Part shown: positions 1-8,429 of the stretch, piece after piece
How the letters are laid out: each line of letters begins with the position of its first letter
How positions within the stretch are numbered: the first letter of the stretch is position 1
Assembly: GCA_002491605.1 (NCBI GenBank)
Contig: DKWG01000056.1
Coordinates: forward strand, 1-28,739
DNA from: Ruminococcus sp. UBA7158
Lineage (GTDB): Bacteria > Bacillota > Clostridia > Oscillospirales > Ruminococcaceae
Reading direction: 5' to 3'
Length of the DNA stretch: 28,739 nucleotides
Position numbers and translations under genes: made by a program
Notes under the pieces: model-generated
What the model was told of the DNA's origin: nothing
The model's input: the letters and a program-made list of their open reading frames with translations, nothing else
Database searches by the model: none

Positions 1-118
1 CTCACTTCTATTGTAACGCTACATAACGTTTAAATAATTATAAATTTCCCACTGTTTTGAGCGAAAATCAATTCTTAATTAAAGTTACGTCGGGCTGTGC
101 AAAAGCTGACGGTCTCAA

Positions 119-161
119 ATTGCCGCAAATTCGCTGTACCGTGATTAGGCGGCGATTTTTC
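119..161 (+). terminator. Possible Rho-independent terminator of an upstream gene outside the window
   Basis: ATTGCCGC (119-126) can pair with GCGGCGAT (149-156), with one G-U pair, and the stem is followed directly by a T run (156-160). The loop is long at 22 nt, so the call is tentative. It would end a plus-strand transcript entering from the left. The rest of 1-463 holds no convincing gene. Confidence 0.4.
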
Positions 162-286
162 GGGCACTTTTAAACGGTAATCAGCGTAGCGTCAAATTCC
201 GGGCAGGAAATGTTGTAATTTTTTCATTATACTCTGTTAATAAAATGATATAGCGTGTTATATTAATCGGCATCATAATAGATAGT

Positions 287-318
287 GATAACTGTTATAT
301 GCAAACATAATAGTTATC
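287..318. promoter_or_regulatory. Operator-like interrupted palindrome upstream of the first lipoprotein gene
   Basis: GATAACT (287-293) and AGTTATC (312-318) are perfect inverted repeats. Inside them TTAT (295-298) pairs with ATAA (307-310), after one mismatch. The arms are AT-rich and no T run follows, so this looks more like a protein binding site than a terminator. It lies about 145 nt before the lipoprotein start. I found no convincing -35/-10 pair in 162-463, so the promoter there is unassigned. Confidence 0.35.
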
Positions 319-463
319 AGGTGCTGTTTCTTGATGAAAAAAAAGCTTTAATCCGTAATCGGATAATGCGACTATGCTTAAAAAGTCGGTTTTTACACAT
401 TATTTAAACGGCATCGGCGAAATTTCGCATTCCCATTAATTAAAAAGTATTTTAGGAGGAAGC

Positions 464-1906
464 ATGAAAAGACTGTTATCACTCTCGCTTGCTTTGGTGC
501 TCATAATATCCTTTGTCGGATGCGGCAAAAGCAACAAACGTCAGCCGATTCGGCTTACACTTTCAACCGAGGACTCCGAGGCTATTCTCGCGGCCGCAGG
601 AATTACACTTCCCGACGCTGAAACAGCTGTCGGAGCAAACAGCGTTGTTAAGTATTTCGGATGGGGCGACCCGTTCCAAAACTACAGCGAAGAAGAAATC
701 GTCAACACCGGCTACTGGACATTCCGGGAAAAATACAAGAGTAAAATCGAATTTGTTGAAACCACTTATTTTGACTTTTCCGTCGATCTGGCGCAGCTTA
801 TAATTGCCGCCACCCCACCGGATACCATGACCGGCGGATGGTCTTATCCGATGGGCGCAATTAAGGGCACAATACAGCCTGTCGACCAATGGATTGATTT
901 TGACGACCCGCTTTGGGCGCAAATGAAGCCGCTTGCAGATAAATTCGCAATCGGCAGTCAGCATTATCAGATATGTATTCAGACCGCTCCTTCAAACGTT
1001 GTTGTTTATAACCGCAGAGTTATTGATGAATGGGGCTTTGACGACCCTGCAACTCTTTACTACAACGACGAGTGGACATGGAAAAAGTTCTATGATATGT
1101 GCCTTGATTTTTCCGACCCGGATGAGGATCGCTTTGCTCTCGACGGTTACGCTTATGAGGGTATGTTCGTTGAATCGTCAGGTCAGCAGTATCTTATGAG
1201 CGATGAAAACGGAAGATACTATTCAAACTTAGACGCTCCCCAGATCGAACGCGGTCAGGATTATCTTTATAACCTTATTAAGAACGATTGCAGCTACAGC
1301 CGAGGCGGATGGGGTCTCAGAGGTGACTTCGGTGCAGGCATGAGAGAGGGATTGTGCCTTTTCTATGTCATCGGTGAAAGCTTCTTTACTGCTCCCGTTG
1401 AAGAAGTCAATGCTGTTTGGGGCGATATGTCAGAGAATGAGGTTATGTTTGCACCTCTCCCGAGGGATGAAAGCGGCGACGGAATTTATTATATGCCCTC
1501 AAGCTTTATCGACATTAAAGGCTCTTTGGTTATAATCAAGGACGCTCCCAACCCCGAGGGCGCAGCTTTGCTGGCTTCATGTCTTAGATTCAAGGTAATC
1601 GACCCTATTGTTGTGGCAATCGACGAGCAGCAGTTAAGGGATGTATATCTTTGGAACGATGATATGATAGATATGTCCAAGGAGTGCAAAAGGATTGCAG
1701 ACGCAAACTTTATCATGGGCTCTGCTAATAACGTGCCGTCAAATCTTCAGTCCGTTTGTGACAGACTCGGCAGGAGTATCGTTCGCGGCGGCTCGAGTCC
1801 TTCGACATGGGCGCAGCTCAAGGAATCGAACAGAGACGCATTTGACTATGCAATAGAGGAACTCAACTCACTGATTGATGAATTTGCCGAGTCCCTCAAC
1901 GAATAG
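464..1906 (+). CDS. Extracellular solute-binding lipoprotein, family 1 type (paralogue 1 of 4)
   Basis: Predicted lipoprotein of 480 aa that would bind a solute, probably a sugar or oligosaccharide, on the outer face of the membrane. A lysine/arginine start, a hydrophobic core and the lipobox FVGC put the lipidated cysteine at residue 20. A charged tether and a segment containing LTLSTEDSEAILAAAGI (about residues 32-48) precede the binding-protein fold. Aromatic-rich stretches such as WGDPFQNY and NDEWTWKKFYDMCLDFSD are typical of family 1 (MalE-like) binding proteins. An AGGAGG at 454-459, 4 nt before ATG, fixes the start. Three paralogues lie at 10697-15709. It is the most divergent copy: it has the shorter GGWGLRGDFGAG loop where the others have an EGTNxWA-type loop. 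No permease or ATPase is adjacent, so the transporter partner is unknown. The gene converges on the beta-galactosidase gene, and a shared sugar-use role is inference only. Confidence 0.85.
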   Translation: MKRLLSLSLALVLIISFVGCGKSNKRQPIRLTLSTEDSEAILAAAGITLPDAETAVGANSVVKYFGWGDPFQNYSEEEIVNTGYWTFREKYKSKIEFVETTYFDFSVDLAQLIIAATPPDTMTGGWSYPMGAIKGTIQPVDQWIDFDDPLWAQMKPLADKFAIGSQHYQICIQTAPSNVVVYNRRVIDEWGFDDPATLYYNDEWTWKKFYDMCLDFSDPDEDRFALDGYAYEGMFVESSGQQYLMSDENGRYYSNLDAPQIERGQDYLYNLIKNDCSYSRGGWGLRGDFGAGMREGLCLFYVIGESFFTAPVEEVNAVWGDMSENEVMFAPLPRDESGDGIYYMPSSFIDIKGSLVIIKDAPNPEGAALLASCLRFKVIDPIVVAIDEQQLRDVYLWNDDMIDMSKECKRIADANFIMGSANNVPSNLQSVCDRLGRSIVRGGSSPSTWAQLKESNRDAFDYAIEELNSLIDEFAESLNE

Positions 1907-1943
1907 TATAAAAGCGGCGGTACAGCTGCACAGAATACTTAAA

Positions 1944-1986
1944 ATTAATCCCACAGGCTTAAAAGGTCTGTGGGATTAATATTTTA
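1944..1986. terminator. Bidirectional terminator between convergent genes
   Basis: A perfect 13-bp inverted repeat, ATTAATCCCACAG (1944-1956) and CTGTGGGATTAAT (1968-1980), has an 11-nt loop. A-rich sequence precedes it and T-rich sequence follows. It sits between the ends of the lipoprotein gene (1906) and the minus-strand glycosidase gene (2031), so it can serve both. Confidence 0.85.
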
Positions 1987-2030
1987 CTTATCCGATTGTG
2001 ACTTAGGTTGATGCTTCTAAATGAGAATTA

Positions 2031-4322
2031 TTACCGTTCAACCCTGCAAACCTTTGACATCTCGCCGCAGGTTACGGTTATTTCGATATTATCGCTCTCG
2101 GGGAGTATAGCTGCAAGGATTCTTCCGTGATATGCGCAGCACTTGCTGTCGGTGTAGTTGTGCTCATCGTCCTTCTTGCCTGAGCCTGTTCCCAAAACGA
2201 TGCCGCCCTTTGCCGAAACGGTTATTTCATCCGAGGACTCCCATGAAGTATTGCCGTTTTCGTCTGTAAGGGATATCTCGGCAAAGATGAGGTCAGCCCT
2301 GCCGCACCTTTCGGGTACATCCGGCTTAACGGCTATTGAAACGGGCGCACCTGTTGTGCAAAGCTCGTCTCTGCCGCAGATTTCACCGTTCATATATGCT
2401 AAGGCTTCAAGCTTTCCGGGGACATATTCAACCTCGAATACTGCAATTCCCTTGTCGTCAGGAGACTTCTTGCCCAAGGATTTGCCGTTTAAGAACAGCT
2501 CGCATTCGTCTGCAAGGGTGTAAAGATGAATGCCTGCGGTTCTGCCCTCCTTTGAGCTGTATGTCCAGGTTCTCTGCGAATCGTGGAAGCCCCATGCGGA
2601 GAAGGCTTTTTTTCTGCCGTAATTGTCGGGGTCGACCGAAAGAATGCTGATTGAGCCCTTGCGCCAAGCTGCGTCACGGTAGTAGGACTGAGGCTTTTTG
2701 AAGCCGCAGATGTCAAAGTCACCGCAGTTTGCAATGTGCTCGGGGTGCGGTCTCCATCCCCATCCCGGAGTGGAGTCTACGCCGTAGACGATATGTCCGA
2801 TGCCTGTCTCGCCGAAGTAATCCCAGCCCGTCCAGACAAACTCGCCGATAAGCTTAACTCGCTTATCCATTTCATTTTTAACCCATACAAGGTCTATAGG
2901 ATACGACTCTGTTATTGCAAACAGATGATTTTTAAATATCTTTGAGTCCTTATCAACTCTGTGCATCATGTAATTATAACCCAAAACGTCTAAGTTTCCT
3001 GCCTGAGGAGCTATTTTCTCGCACCAGAAGTCGGGCTGATCTGCCGGCTGACCGAAGGTTTTGTCTGCAAGCTCGGCGTAATCCGGAGTGTCCCAGAAGT
3101 GACAAAAGGCGTGGGTCAGGGGTCTTGTGTCGTCGTTTTCTTTTATGGTGTCGGCAATCATTTTTCCGATGTTGTAGCCGTCGCACTTGCCTGCACGCTC
3201 GTGAATTTCGTTGCCTGTCGACCACATTACAACGCTCGGGTGGTTTCTGTCACGAACGACCATCGAGGTTATATCCTCCTTGGCGTACTTGTCAAACCAC
3301 AGATGATAGTCGTGCGCACACTTTCCTGCCTTCCAGCAGTCAAAAATCTCGTCTATAACGAGCATACCCATTTTATCGCAGACATCGAGCATGACGCTTG
3401 ACGGCGGATTGTGGGCACAGCGAATAGCGTTGAAGCCGTTTTCCTTGAGTATGCGCACACGCCTTTCCTCGGCGGAGACGAATGAAGCCGCACCTACTAT
3501 GCCGTTGTCGTGGTGATTGCAGGTGCCGTACAGCTTTATAGGCTCGCCGTTGAGCAAGAAGCCTCGCTCCGGATCGCATACAACGGTTCTTACGCCGAAG
3601 GCAACATCGGAGGAATCCTCGCAGTCGTCTGTCTTAAGGGATACGGCACAGGTGTAAAGAGTCGGGGTGTCGGGTGTCCAAAGACCGATATTGTGTAAAA
3701 CAGCCTTTGCGCAGTATTTATTTTCCCCCTCGTTGAGCCATGTTGAGCGCTTCATGGTAAAGCCGATTTCGGGAATTTCAAAGGTAAGCTCGGCTGTCTG
3801 CCTCTTTGTAGACACGGCATTGACCGAAAATTCAACATAAGCGTCGTTTCCGCTGATGCTTAATGTCTTAACGACAACACCCCACGGCTCGATGTAGTCG
3901 CCGTCGGAGGTCAAAAGCTCAACGTCACGGTAGATTCCGGCGCCTGTATACCAGCGTGAAGCAGGCTGACCTGTTGCGTCCGCCGTAACACGCAGCTCGT
4001 TTTCGCCGTCGTGCAAAAATCCATCGATGTCACAGATAAACGCAGTATAGCCGTAGGGATGGAATTTGACGTTTTCGTTGTTTATATACACGTCGCAGAC
4101 GCCCATAACACCGTCGAACCTAAGGAAATGATGCTTGGCGGAGGTCTTTGCTATCTTGCGTGTATATGTTCCCTTACACGGCTGGAAATAGCCATAGTTG
4201 GGACCTGTAGGCGAATCGGGGGTTCTGGGAGTTCCGAGCATAAAATCGTGCGGAAGTGTGACGTCCTGTTCAATTCCGTCGCCTGAAAAATGCCAGCCTG
4301 TGAGAAGCTTTTCAATATTCAT
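2031..4322 (-). CDS. Glycoside hydrolase family 2 enzyme, beta-galactosidase type
   Basis: Hydrolyses a terminal beta-linked sugar, most likely beta-galactose, though GH2 also covers glucuronidases and mannosidases. The 763-aa protein has the GH2 order: an N-terminal sugar-binding jelly-roll domain (about 1-140), an immunoglobulin-like domain (about 150-245), a TIM barrel (about 250-550) and a C-terminal beta domain. The acid/base glutamate is E372 in STGNEIHER, and the nucleophile is probably E472 in AITESYP, followed by the conserved GEFVWTGWDYFGE. The stretch RCAHNPPS is also typical. There is no signal peptide, so it acts in the cytoplasm on imported oligosaccharides. The length suits the shorter GH2 group with a DUF4982-like tail rather than the ~1000-aa LacZ. 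The ATG is preceded on the minus strand by AAGGAGA. Substrate is not proven by sequence. Confidence 0.9.
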   Translation of the reverse strand: MNIEKLLTGWHFSGDGIEQDVTLPHDFMLGTPRTPDSPTGPNYGYFQPCKGTYTRKIAKTSAKHHFLRFDGVMGVCDVYINNENVKFHPYGYTAFICDIDGFLHDGENELRVTADATGQPASRWYTGAGIYRDVELLTSDGDYIEPWGVVVKTLSISGNDAYVEFSVNAVSTKRQTAELTFEIPEIGFTMKRSTWLNEGENKYCAKAVLHNIGLWTPDTPTLYTCAVSLKTDDCEDSSDVAFGVRTVVCDPERGFLLNGEPIKLYGTCNHHDNGIVGAASFVSAEERRVRILKENGFNAIRCAHNPPSSVMLDVCDKMGMLVIDEIFDCWKAGKCAHDYHLWFDKYAKEDITSMVVRDRNHPSVVMWSTGNEIHERAGKCDGYNIGKMIADTIKENDDTRPLTHAFCHFWDTPDYAELADKTFGQPADQPDFWCEKIAPQAGNLDVLGYNYMMHRVDKDSKIFKNHLFAITESYPIDLVWVKNEMDKRVKLIGEFVWTGWDYFGETGIGHIVYGVDSTPGWGWRPHPEHIANCGDFDICGFKKPQSYYRDAAWRKGSISILSVDPDNYGRKKAFSAWGFHDSQRTWTYSSKEGRTAGIHLYTLADECELFLNGKSLGKKSPDDKGIAVFEVEYVPGKLEALAYMNGEICGRDELCTTGAPVSIAVKPDVPERCGRADLIFAEISLTDENGNTSWESSDEITVSAKGGIVLGTGSGKKDDEHNYTDSKCCAYHGRILAAILPESDNIEITVTCGEMSKVCRVER

Positions 4323-4642
4323 ATGTATCTCCTTTTCATTTTTTTATAAAGCAGTTTTATAAGAGTGCCGTATGAATTAATATACAATGACAGGCACTCC
4401 GATATTATCTCAGCGTAATGCTTAATTTCATTGTATTTGATAAAAAGTATGTTTTCAATGATGTTTAATAACTCGATAATTGAATTATCCTAATACAAAA
4501 CATTGATTATAACAATACTGCTCCCCTGCTGTCATTTTCGGATAATATCATTATATCGAAAAGCCTTTTTATAAATCTGCACTCATAAAACGCCGCATAA
4601 TTCTGCGGACGAACACGGCAAAAGCCTTATTGTGTTTCGGCT

Positions 4643-4688
4643 AAAAAGCAACACGGGCGGCACTTACAATAAGCGTCGCCCGTGTTGC
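4643..4688 (-). terminator. Strong Rho-independent terminator for minus-strand transcription
   Basis: GCAACACGGGCG (4648-4659) and CGCCCGTGTTGC (4677-4688) form a perfect 12-bp stem with a 17-nt loop. On the minus strand the stem is followed by TTTTT (plus 4643-4647); on the plus strand no T run follows. It would end minus-strand transcripts from the HtrA direction, about 310 nt after that stop codon. It lies upstream of the glycosidase gene and would insulate it. Confidence 0.8.
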
Positions 4689-4778
4689 CGGGAAAAGAGG
4701 AAGATAGAAAAACAATTAGATGATGTCAAAATTAATAATATCGGTTCAGCTCACCTTCATTATAAGTAAGGAAAGGGG

Positions 4779-4916
4779 GCTTAGCGGGCGGAGGGGAATC
4801 CATCCCGCTAAGCATGGTGAAAGGGAAAATATGAAAAAGCCGGAGCCGATATATTGTGTTAAATATAACGGCTTTGCTGAACCGGTTGTCGGGGAGTTTT
4901 TAAATCAGGTCTCCCC
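4779..4916. other. Hairpin-rich intergenic segment of unknown role
   Basis: Three inverted repeats follow each other: GCTTAGCGGG (4779-4788) with CCCGCTAAGC (4804-4813); AAAGCCG (4836-4842) with CGGCTTT (4869-4875); and GGGGAG (4891-4896) with CTCCCC (4911-4916). On the minus strand the middle hairpin runs into TTTTT and could be a first terminator for htrA. The cluster could also be an RNA made from either strand. I do not recognise an RNA family. The rest of 4323-4999 holds the terminator at 4643-4688 and the doubtful short ORF at 4831-4920, and no other gene. Confidence 0.35.
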
Positions 4917-4920
4917 CTAA
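4831..4920 (+). CDS. Doubtful 29-aa ORF in the hairpin-rich gap
   Basis: An ATG preceded by GTGAAAGGG at a 5-nt spacing opens a 29-codon frame beginning MKKPEPIYCVKYNGF and ending FLNQVSP. It overlaps two of the hairpins of this gap, and no promoter is evident. I recognise no family. It may be chance, since inverted repeats constrain the same bases. Listed only because the ribosome site and start are plausible. Confidence 0.2.
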   Translation: MKKPEPIYCVKYNGFAEPVVGEFLNQVSP

Positions 4921-4999
4921 CCTGTTATACCGTTTTTACAAGACTTCGCTTTTGGTTATGAGCTATGCCTGCCCTGTATATGGTATTGCGTTGATGAAA

Positions 5000-6511
5000 T
5001 CACTTTTGAGTGTCCTGAGTTACCTCGCCCAGAACGATGTCCACGTCCATGTTGGCGTTGTCACGATATATTGTAAGGGTGATTGTGTCACCTGCGGAGA
5101 AATTGTTTTTAATTGCGTTAAGCTCATCCATAGTGGTTATAGACTGTCCGTTTGCCCCGATGATTATGTCGCCTGCCTTGATTCCTGCTGCCTCAGCGCC
5201 TGAATCAGGTGTTACGAATCTTACGCATACGCCCTGAGGGAGTCTGTAGTAAAGTGCGGTTATGGCGTTGATGTCCTCGCCCGAAATACCTATAATGGGT
5301 CTTCCGGTGACGTAGCCGTACTTCATGAGGTCGTTTATAATCGGGATAGCTTCATCAATCGGAATTGCAAAGCCCAAGCCCTCGCCGTATATAGACGCAA
5401 CCTTAGCGGAGGTGACGCCGATGATCTGACCGTAGGAGTTTATGAGCGGACCGCCGGAGTTTCCGTTGTTGATGGAAGCGTTTGTCTGAATGAGTGTCAT
5501 CTTCTTGTCGCCGATGTTTATCGTTCTGTTAAGACCGGAAATTATTCCGCTTGTCATTGTGCCGTAAAGCTCAAAGCCGAGGGGATTTCCGATAACGACT
5601 GCAAGCTCGCCTATTCTTAAGTCCTTCGAGCTTCCGAACTCGCACGCAACAAGCCCGGTGGCGTCAATCTTTAAAACTGCTAAGTCCGTCTGCTCGTCTG
5701 AGCCTATAACGGTTGCTGTGTATTCGTTTAATTCGTTGTCGACTATCATGACGCTTACTGCGTCCTCAATGACGTGCGCATTGGTTATGATGTAGCCGTC
5801 CTCGGAGATTATAATTCCCGTTCCTGTTGCAGTGCCTCTCGGCAGGGTGCAGGATACTCCGACTACAGAGGGTGAAACCTTGTCGTAGATGTCGGGCAGA
5901 CCCATGGCGTCGTCGGGAGCGGCTAACTGCTCAAGAGTCGGATAAACCTTATCTGAAACCGATTCGTCAGACTCGCCGACGCTGCTTGCATCGGGGTCGG
6001 GCTTAACGGCGTTGCTTTTATCGTTCTTGCCGGGATTGCTGTCCGGCAGATTCGGCGATATAACGACGTTATTATTTTGCTGATTGTTGTCAAAGTCACG
6101 TCCTGTTATAGATACATATGCCGAAATAGAAACGACTGATATTACAAATACCGCAAGAACGCTTGCGATTATACCTAAAGTAATTTTTCCTGCGTTGCTT
6201 TTTTTCTTCGGTGCAGAGTCGTAATTGTTATAGATGTATTCATTGGTGCGGTTAGGCTGTGTATATTGTGCCTGCTGCACCGGCTGCTGATATACGGCCT
6301 GCTGCTGTACAGGCTGCTGATATATCGGCTCTTGGGGCGCCGGCTGCGGCTGCGGCGGAGTGCAGGCTTCGGGCTGATAAGCTTGTGCGTCCTGTGCGTT
6401 CGGTAAAGCCTGTGCGCCGGTGTTGTCAACATTGCTTGAAGCTTTATTCTCAGTGTCTGTCGACTGCTCATTTAAATTGGTTTGATTTTCATTGAGGTTA
6501 TCGAAATCCAT
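5000..6511 (-). CDS. htrA: Membrane-anchored HtrA/DegP-type serine protease with PDZ domain
   Basis: Degrades or refolds damaged proteins at the outer face of the membrane. The 503-aa protein has a long cytoplasmic head (1-107), rich in Gln, Pro, Asn and Tyr with a repeated YQQPVQQ, then one membrane segment (about 108-134) and an Asp/Ser-rich linker. A trypsin-like domain follows (about 205-395), then a PDZ domain (about 405-495). The triad is H246 in TNAHVIED, D276 in DEQTDLAVL and S352 in NNGNSGGPL. This order matches Gram-positive HtrA/DegP-like proteases. AGGAG lies 11 nt before the ATG on the minus strand. It is a single gene, probably ended by the hairpins at 4643-4875. TATAAT-like boxes occur on the minus strand at 6535-6540 and 6605-6610, but neither has a good -35 box. 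In related bacteria htrA responds to envelope stress; nothing here shows how this copy is controlled. Confidence 0.95.
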   Translation of the reverse strand: MDFDNLNENQTNLNEQSTDTENKASSNVDNTGAQALPNAQDAQAYQPEACTPPQPQPAPQEPIYQQPVQQQAVYQQPVQQAQYTQPNRTNEYIYNNYDSAPKKKSNAGKITLGIIASVLAVFVISVVSISAYVSITGRDFDNNQQNNNVVISPNLPDSNPGKNDKSNAVKPDPDASSVGESDESVSDKVYPTLEQLAAPDDAMGLPDIYDKVSPSVVGVSCTLPRGTATGTGIIISEDGYIITNAHVIEDAVSVMIVDNELNEYTATVIGSDEQTDLAVLKIDATGLVACEFGSSKDLRIGELAVVIGNPLGFELYGTMTSGIISGLNRTINIGDKKMTLIQTNASINNGNSGGPLINSYGQIIGVTSAKVASIYGEGLGFAIPIDEAIPIINDLMKYGYVTGRPIIGISGEDINAITALYYRLPQGVCVRFVTPDSGAEAAGIKAGDIIIGANGQSITTMDELNAIKNNFSAGDTITLTIYRDNANMDVDIVLGEVTQDTQK

Positions 6512-6743
6512 AATGCTTTTCGCTCCTGTTTAGTATTATATTTATCAGCTGCGGCTTCCGACGCTTAATTGTCGTTTGCAGCTGTTGTATTCGGTATGAT
6601 TATTATTATACCGTTCATTGTGAAAACCGTATGAAGAAATACAGAATATTTTAAGACCTGAATCGGATAATTGAGTGTATATACCTGCATAAAAGCGCCG
6701 CAAAGCCGTGTGTTGGTATTGCTATATGGATATTTGTGTGCTA

Positions 6744-7012
6744 CAATGATTTGGAGCCGATGGCTCCAAATCGGAAAGAATCGCTCTCGCAGTGAAACTG
6801 CTCCGGATGCCGTATCGGCATCATCTGCCTTTTTGGCGCCAACGCAATTCTTTCGGTTTGAGCGGAGCTTACGGTGCAATGATTTGTCGCCGATGGCTCC
6901 AAATCGGAAAGAATCGCTCTCACGGCGAAGCCGCTCCCCGATGCCGTATCGGCATCATCTGTCCTATTCGGACGTCAACGCAATTCTTTCGGTTTGAGCG
7001 GAGCTTACGGCA
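6744..7012. repeat. Tandem pair of structured ~135-bp repeats
   Basis: Unit 1 is 6744-6876 (133 bp) and unit 2 is 6877-7012 (136 bp); they are similar along their whole length. Each can close with AAATCGGAAAGAAT (6768-6781; 6901-6914) pairing imperfectly with ATTCTTTCGGTTT (6847-6859; 6983-6995). Inside are three hairpins. H2 is CAGT-gaa-ACTG (6790-6800) in unit 1 and CGGC-gaa-GCCG (6923-6933) in unit 2. H3 is GATGCCG-tat-CGGCATC in both (6806-6822; 6940-6956). H4 is GCC-ttttt-GGC (6827-6837) and GTCC-tattc-GGAC (6961-6973). Unit 1 also has a perfect 11-bp hairpin at 6748-6772, which carries two mismatches in unit 2. The units fill most of the gap between the divergent htrA and MBOAT-like genes. 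I see no coding frame in them. They could be a MITE- or REP-like element or a structured RNA. Confidence 0.8.
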
Positions 7013-7095
7013 CAATATTTGTATAAACAGCTTATAAGCAGTTATGCTTTTTGATATAACACAAATGCTTAAAAGCTTTAAAGGAAAGGTACGGA

Positions 7096-8409
7096 TTGAA
7101 TATGGTATATACCGATTTGCTTTTTGTATTCTGCTTTTTGCCTGTATATATAATAGTGAGCTTTATGTGCGAGGACAGCTTTAAGAAAAACCTCGTGTCT
7201 GCGGTTTTTTCGCTGATATTTACAGCATGGCTGAATCCTGTTTATTATGCTCTGATTGCCGTGGGCATATTCTTATGCTATGCCGTCAGTCGGATTCTGG
7301 AAAAAAACAAATCGAAGCCGCTGAGAATTGCAGCTTCGGCGGCGATATGCGTTTTGAGCGCATATCCTGCTTTAAGCCTGTTTGCGCTTAACAGCATCAA
7401 AGGCTCTGTTTCGGCGTTCGGCTTTGTTTTATTTGCGATAAGAGCGTATCTTTATTTAAATGACTCGCAAAGCGGCGCAGAGAGAAACGTTTTAAACCTG
7501 TTTGTGTACCTTGCTTCCTTTGAATTTATGGCGGTCTCACCTTTATATAGGTACTCGGACCTGAAGCAAAGCATAGAAAGCCGAAAGGCAAGCCTTGCAA
7601 TGCTTTCAATGGGCTTGGAAAGATTTATTTTCGGACTCGGAGCTGTGACAATCTTGGGCTACAGCTTGGAAAGAGTGCGAAAAGCGGCGCTGTTTTCGGG
7701 CGCTGTGCCCTATGTAAACGCAATTGCCGGAGTCTTGGCAACAGTCGTTTTATTTTATGTCGTGGTTTTCGGATACCTGAAGATGTCCGAGGGCTTAATG
7801 CTCATGAGCGGCTACAGAATTGACCCGCTCGGCTCGACGTTTGCAGTAAAAAGCCTTGCCGCCGACCACATATCGGCACTGTATCCGAGCTTGGGCGGAT
7901 TTATCACCTGCTCCCTTGCAAAAATCCCCATGCCGCTGACAGCTCTTGCAGCAGCATCAGCCTGCCTTGTGTCAGGACTTGCACTGGGCTTCGGCGCAGG
8001 CACGGCGGCGTTTTTGGGTCTTGCTTTGGCTGCGGTCATGTTCCAAACGCTTTTTGAGTCGAAAAAGACTGTTCTGAGCGGCGTTTTCACCGCAGTAATG
8101 CTTGCCGTCGGCTTTATATTTATGGCAAATCAGTCGCTTTCGGGACTTGTCGGCTGGTTCGGAGCGTTCAGCCCCGGAAGATATCAGTTTGACATAGGCT
8201 ATGAGTTTTATGAAGAAATAAAAAGAAGCGCCGTTTGGGTTTTGGCGTCTGTTGTATACGTCTCACCGCTTTGTACCGCCGTCGGAACGGCTAAAAGAAG
8301 CTTCATGGCTGAAGGCGAGCACGTCTACGGCGCAATGAGAGCCGTAAACGTTGTGTTCAGCACGGTAGTTTTAGTTGTGTCTGCGGTTGCGATGGTCTGC
8401 GCAGCTTAA
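7096..8409 (+). CDS. MBOAT-like multi-pass membrane protein lacking the catalytic histidines
   Basis: The start MVYTDLLFVFCFLPVYII, FSLIFTAWLNPVY (38-50), SPLYRYSDLKQSIESRK (148-164) and FGYLKMSEGLMLMSGYR (225-241) match the layout of AlgI/DltB-type O-acyltransferases, where they read like FYAWGEP, GPIxRYxDI and FSGYSDMAIGLGxMFGF. The family's active-site motifs are gone: the RRWHIS region after KS (251-253) is replaced, and the WHG position reads ALG within SGLALGFGAG (293-302). The protein is 437 aa, somewhat short, because the loop between the two histidine motifs is missing. It is therefore probably not an acyltransferase; a scaffold or export role is inference. The start may be TTG at 7096 (AAAGG 6 nt upstream) or ATG at 7102, which fits the usual family start. 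The next gene begins 20 nt downstream, so they are likely cotranscribed. Family assignment is by eye. Confidence 0.7.
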   Translation: MNMVYTDLLFVFCFLPVYIIVSFMCEDSFKKNLVSAVFSLIFTAWLNPVYYALIAVGIFLCYAVSRILEKNKSKPLRIAASAAICVLSAYPALSLFALNSIKGSVSAFGFVLFAIRAYLYLNDSQSGAERNVLNLFVYLASFEFMAVSPLYRYSDLKQSIESRKASLAMLSMGLERFIFGLGAVTILGYSLERVRKAALFSGAVPYVNAIAGVLATVVLFYVVVFGYLKMSEGLMLMSGYRIDPLGSTFAVKSLAADHISALYPSLGGFITCSLAKIPMPLTALAAASACLVSGLALGFGAGTAAFLGLALAAVMFQTLFESKKTVLSGVFTAVMLAVGFIFMANQSLSGLVGWFGAFSPGRYQFDIGYEFYEEIKRSAVWVLASVVYVSPLCTAVGTAKRSFMAEGEHVYGAMRAVNVVFSTVVLVVSAVAMVCAA

Positions 8410-8429
8410 AGTGTTTCGGAGGTGATTTT

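Noticed and set aside
4720..4830. Longer 66-codon frame upstream of and including the 29-aa frame ending at 4920
   Set aside because: The extra N-terminal part runs through a GC-rich hairpin, has no ribosome site at its first ATG and shows no protein-like pattern. Only the short internal frame has a plausible start, and even that is doubtful.
6744..7012. Tandem repeat as a CRISPR array or insertion sequence
   Set aside because: There are only two long units, no short repeat-spacer pattern, no cas genes, and no transposase or clear terminal inverted repeats with target duplication.
6671..7037. Open frames of 60-108 codons on both strands across the tandem repeat
   Set aside because: They arise from the repeat itself, code repeated peptide text that mirrors the DNA units, and have no ribosome sites. 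The repeat is explained better as a structured element.
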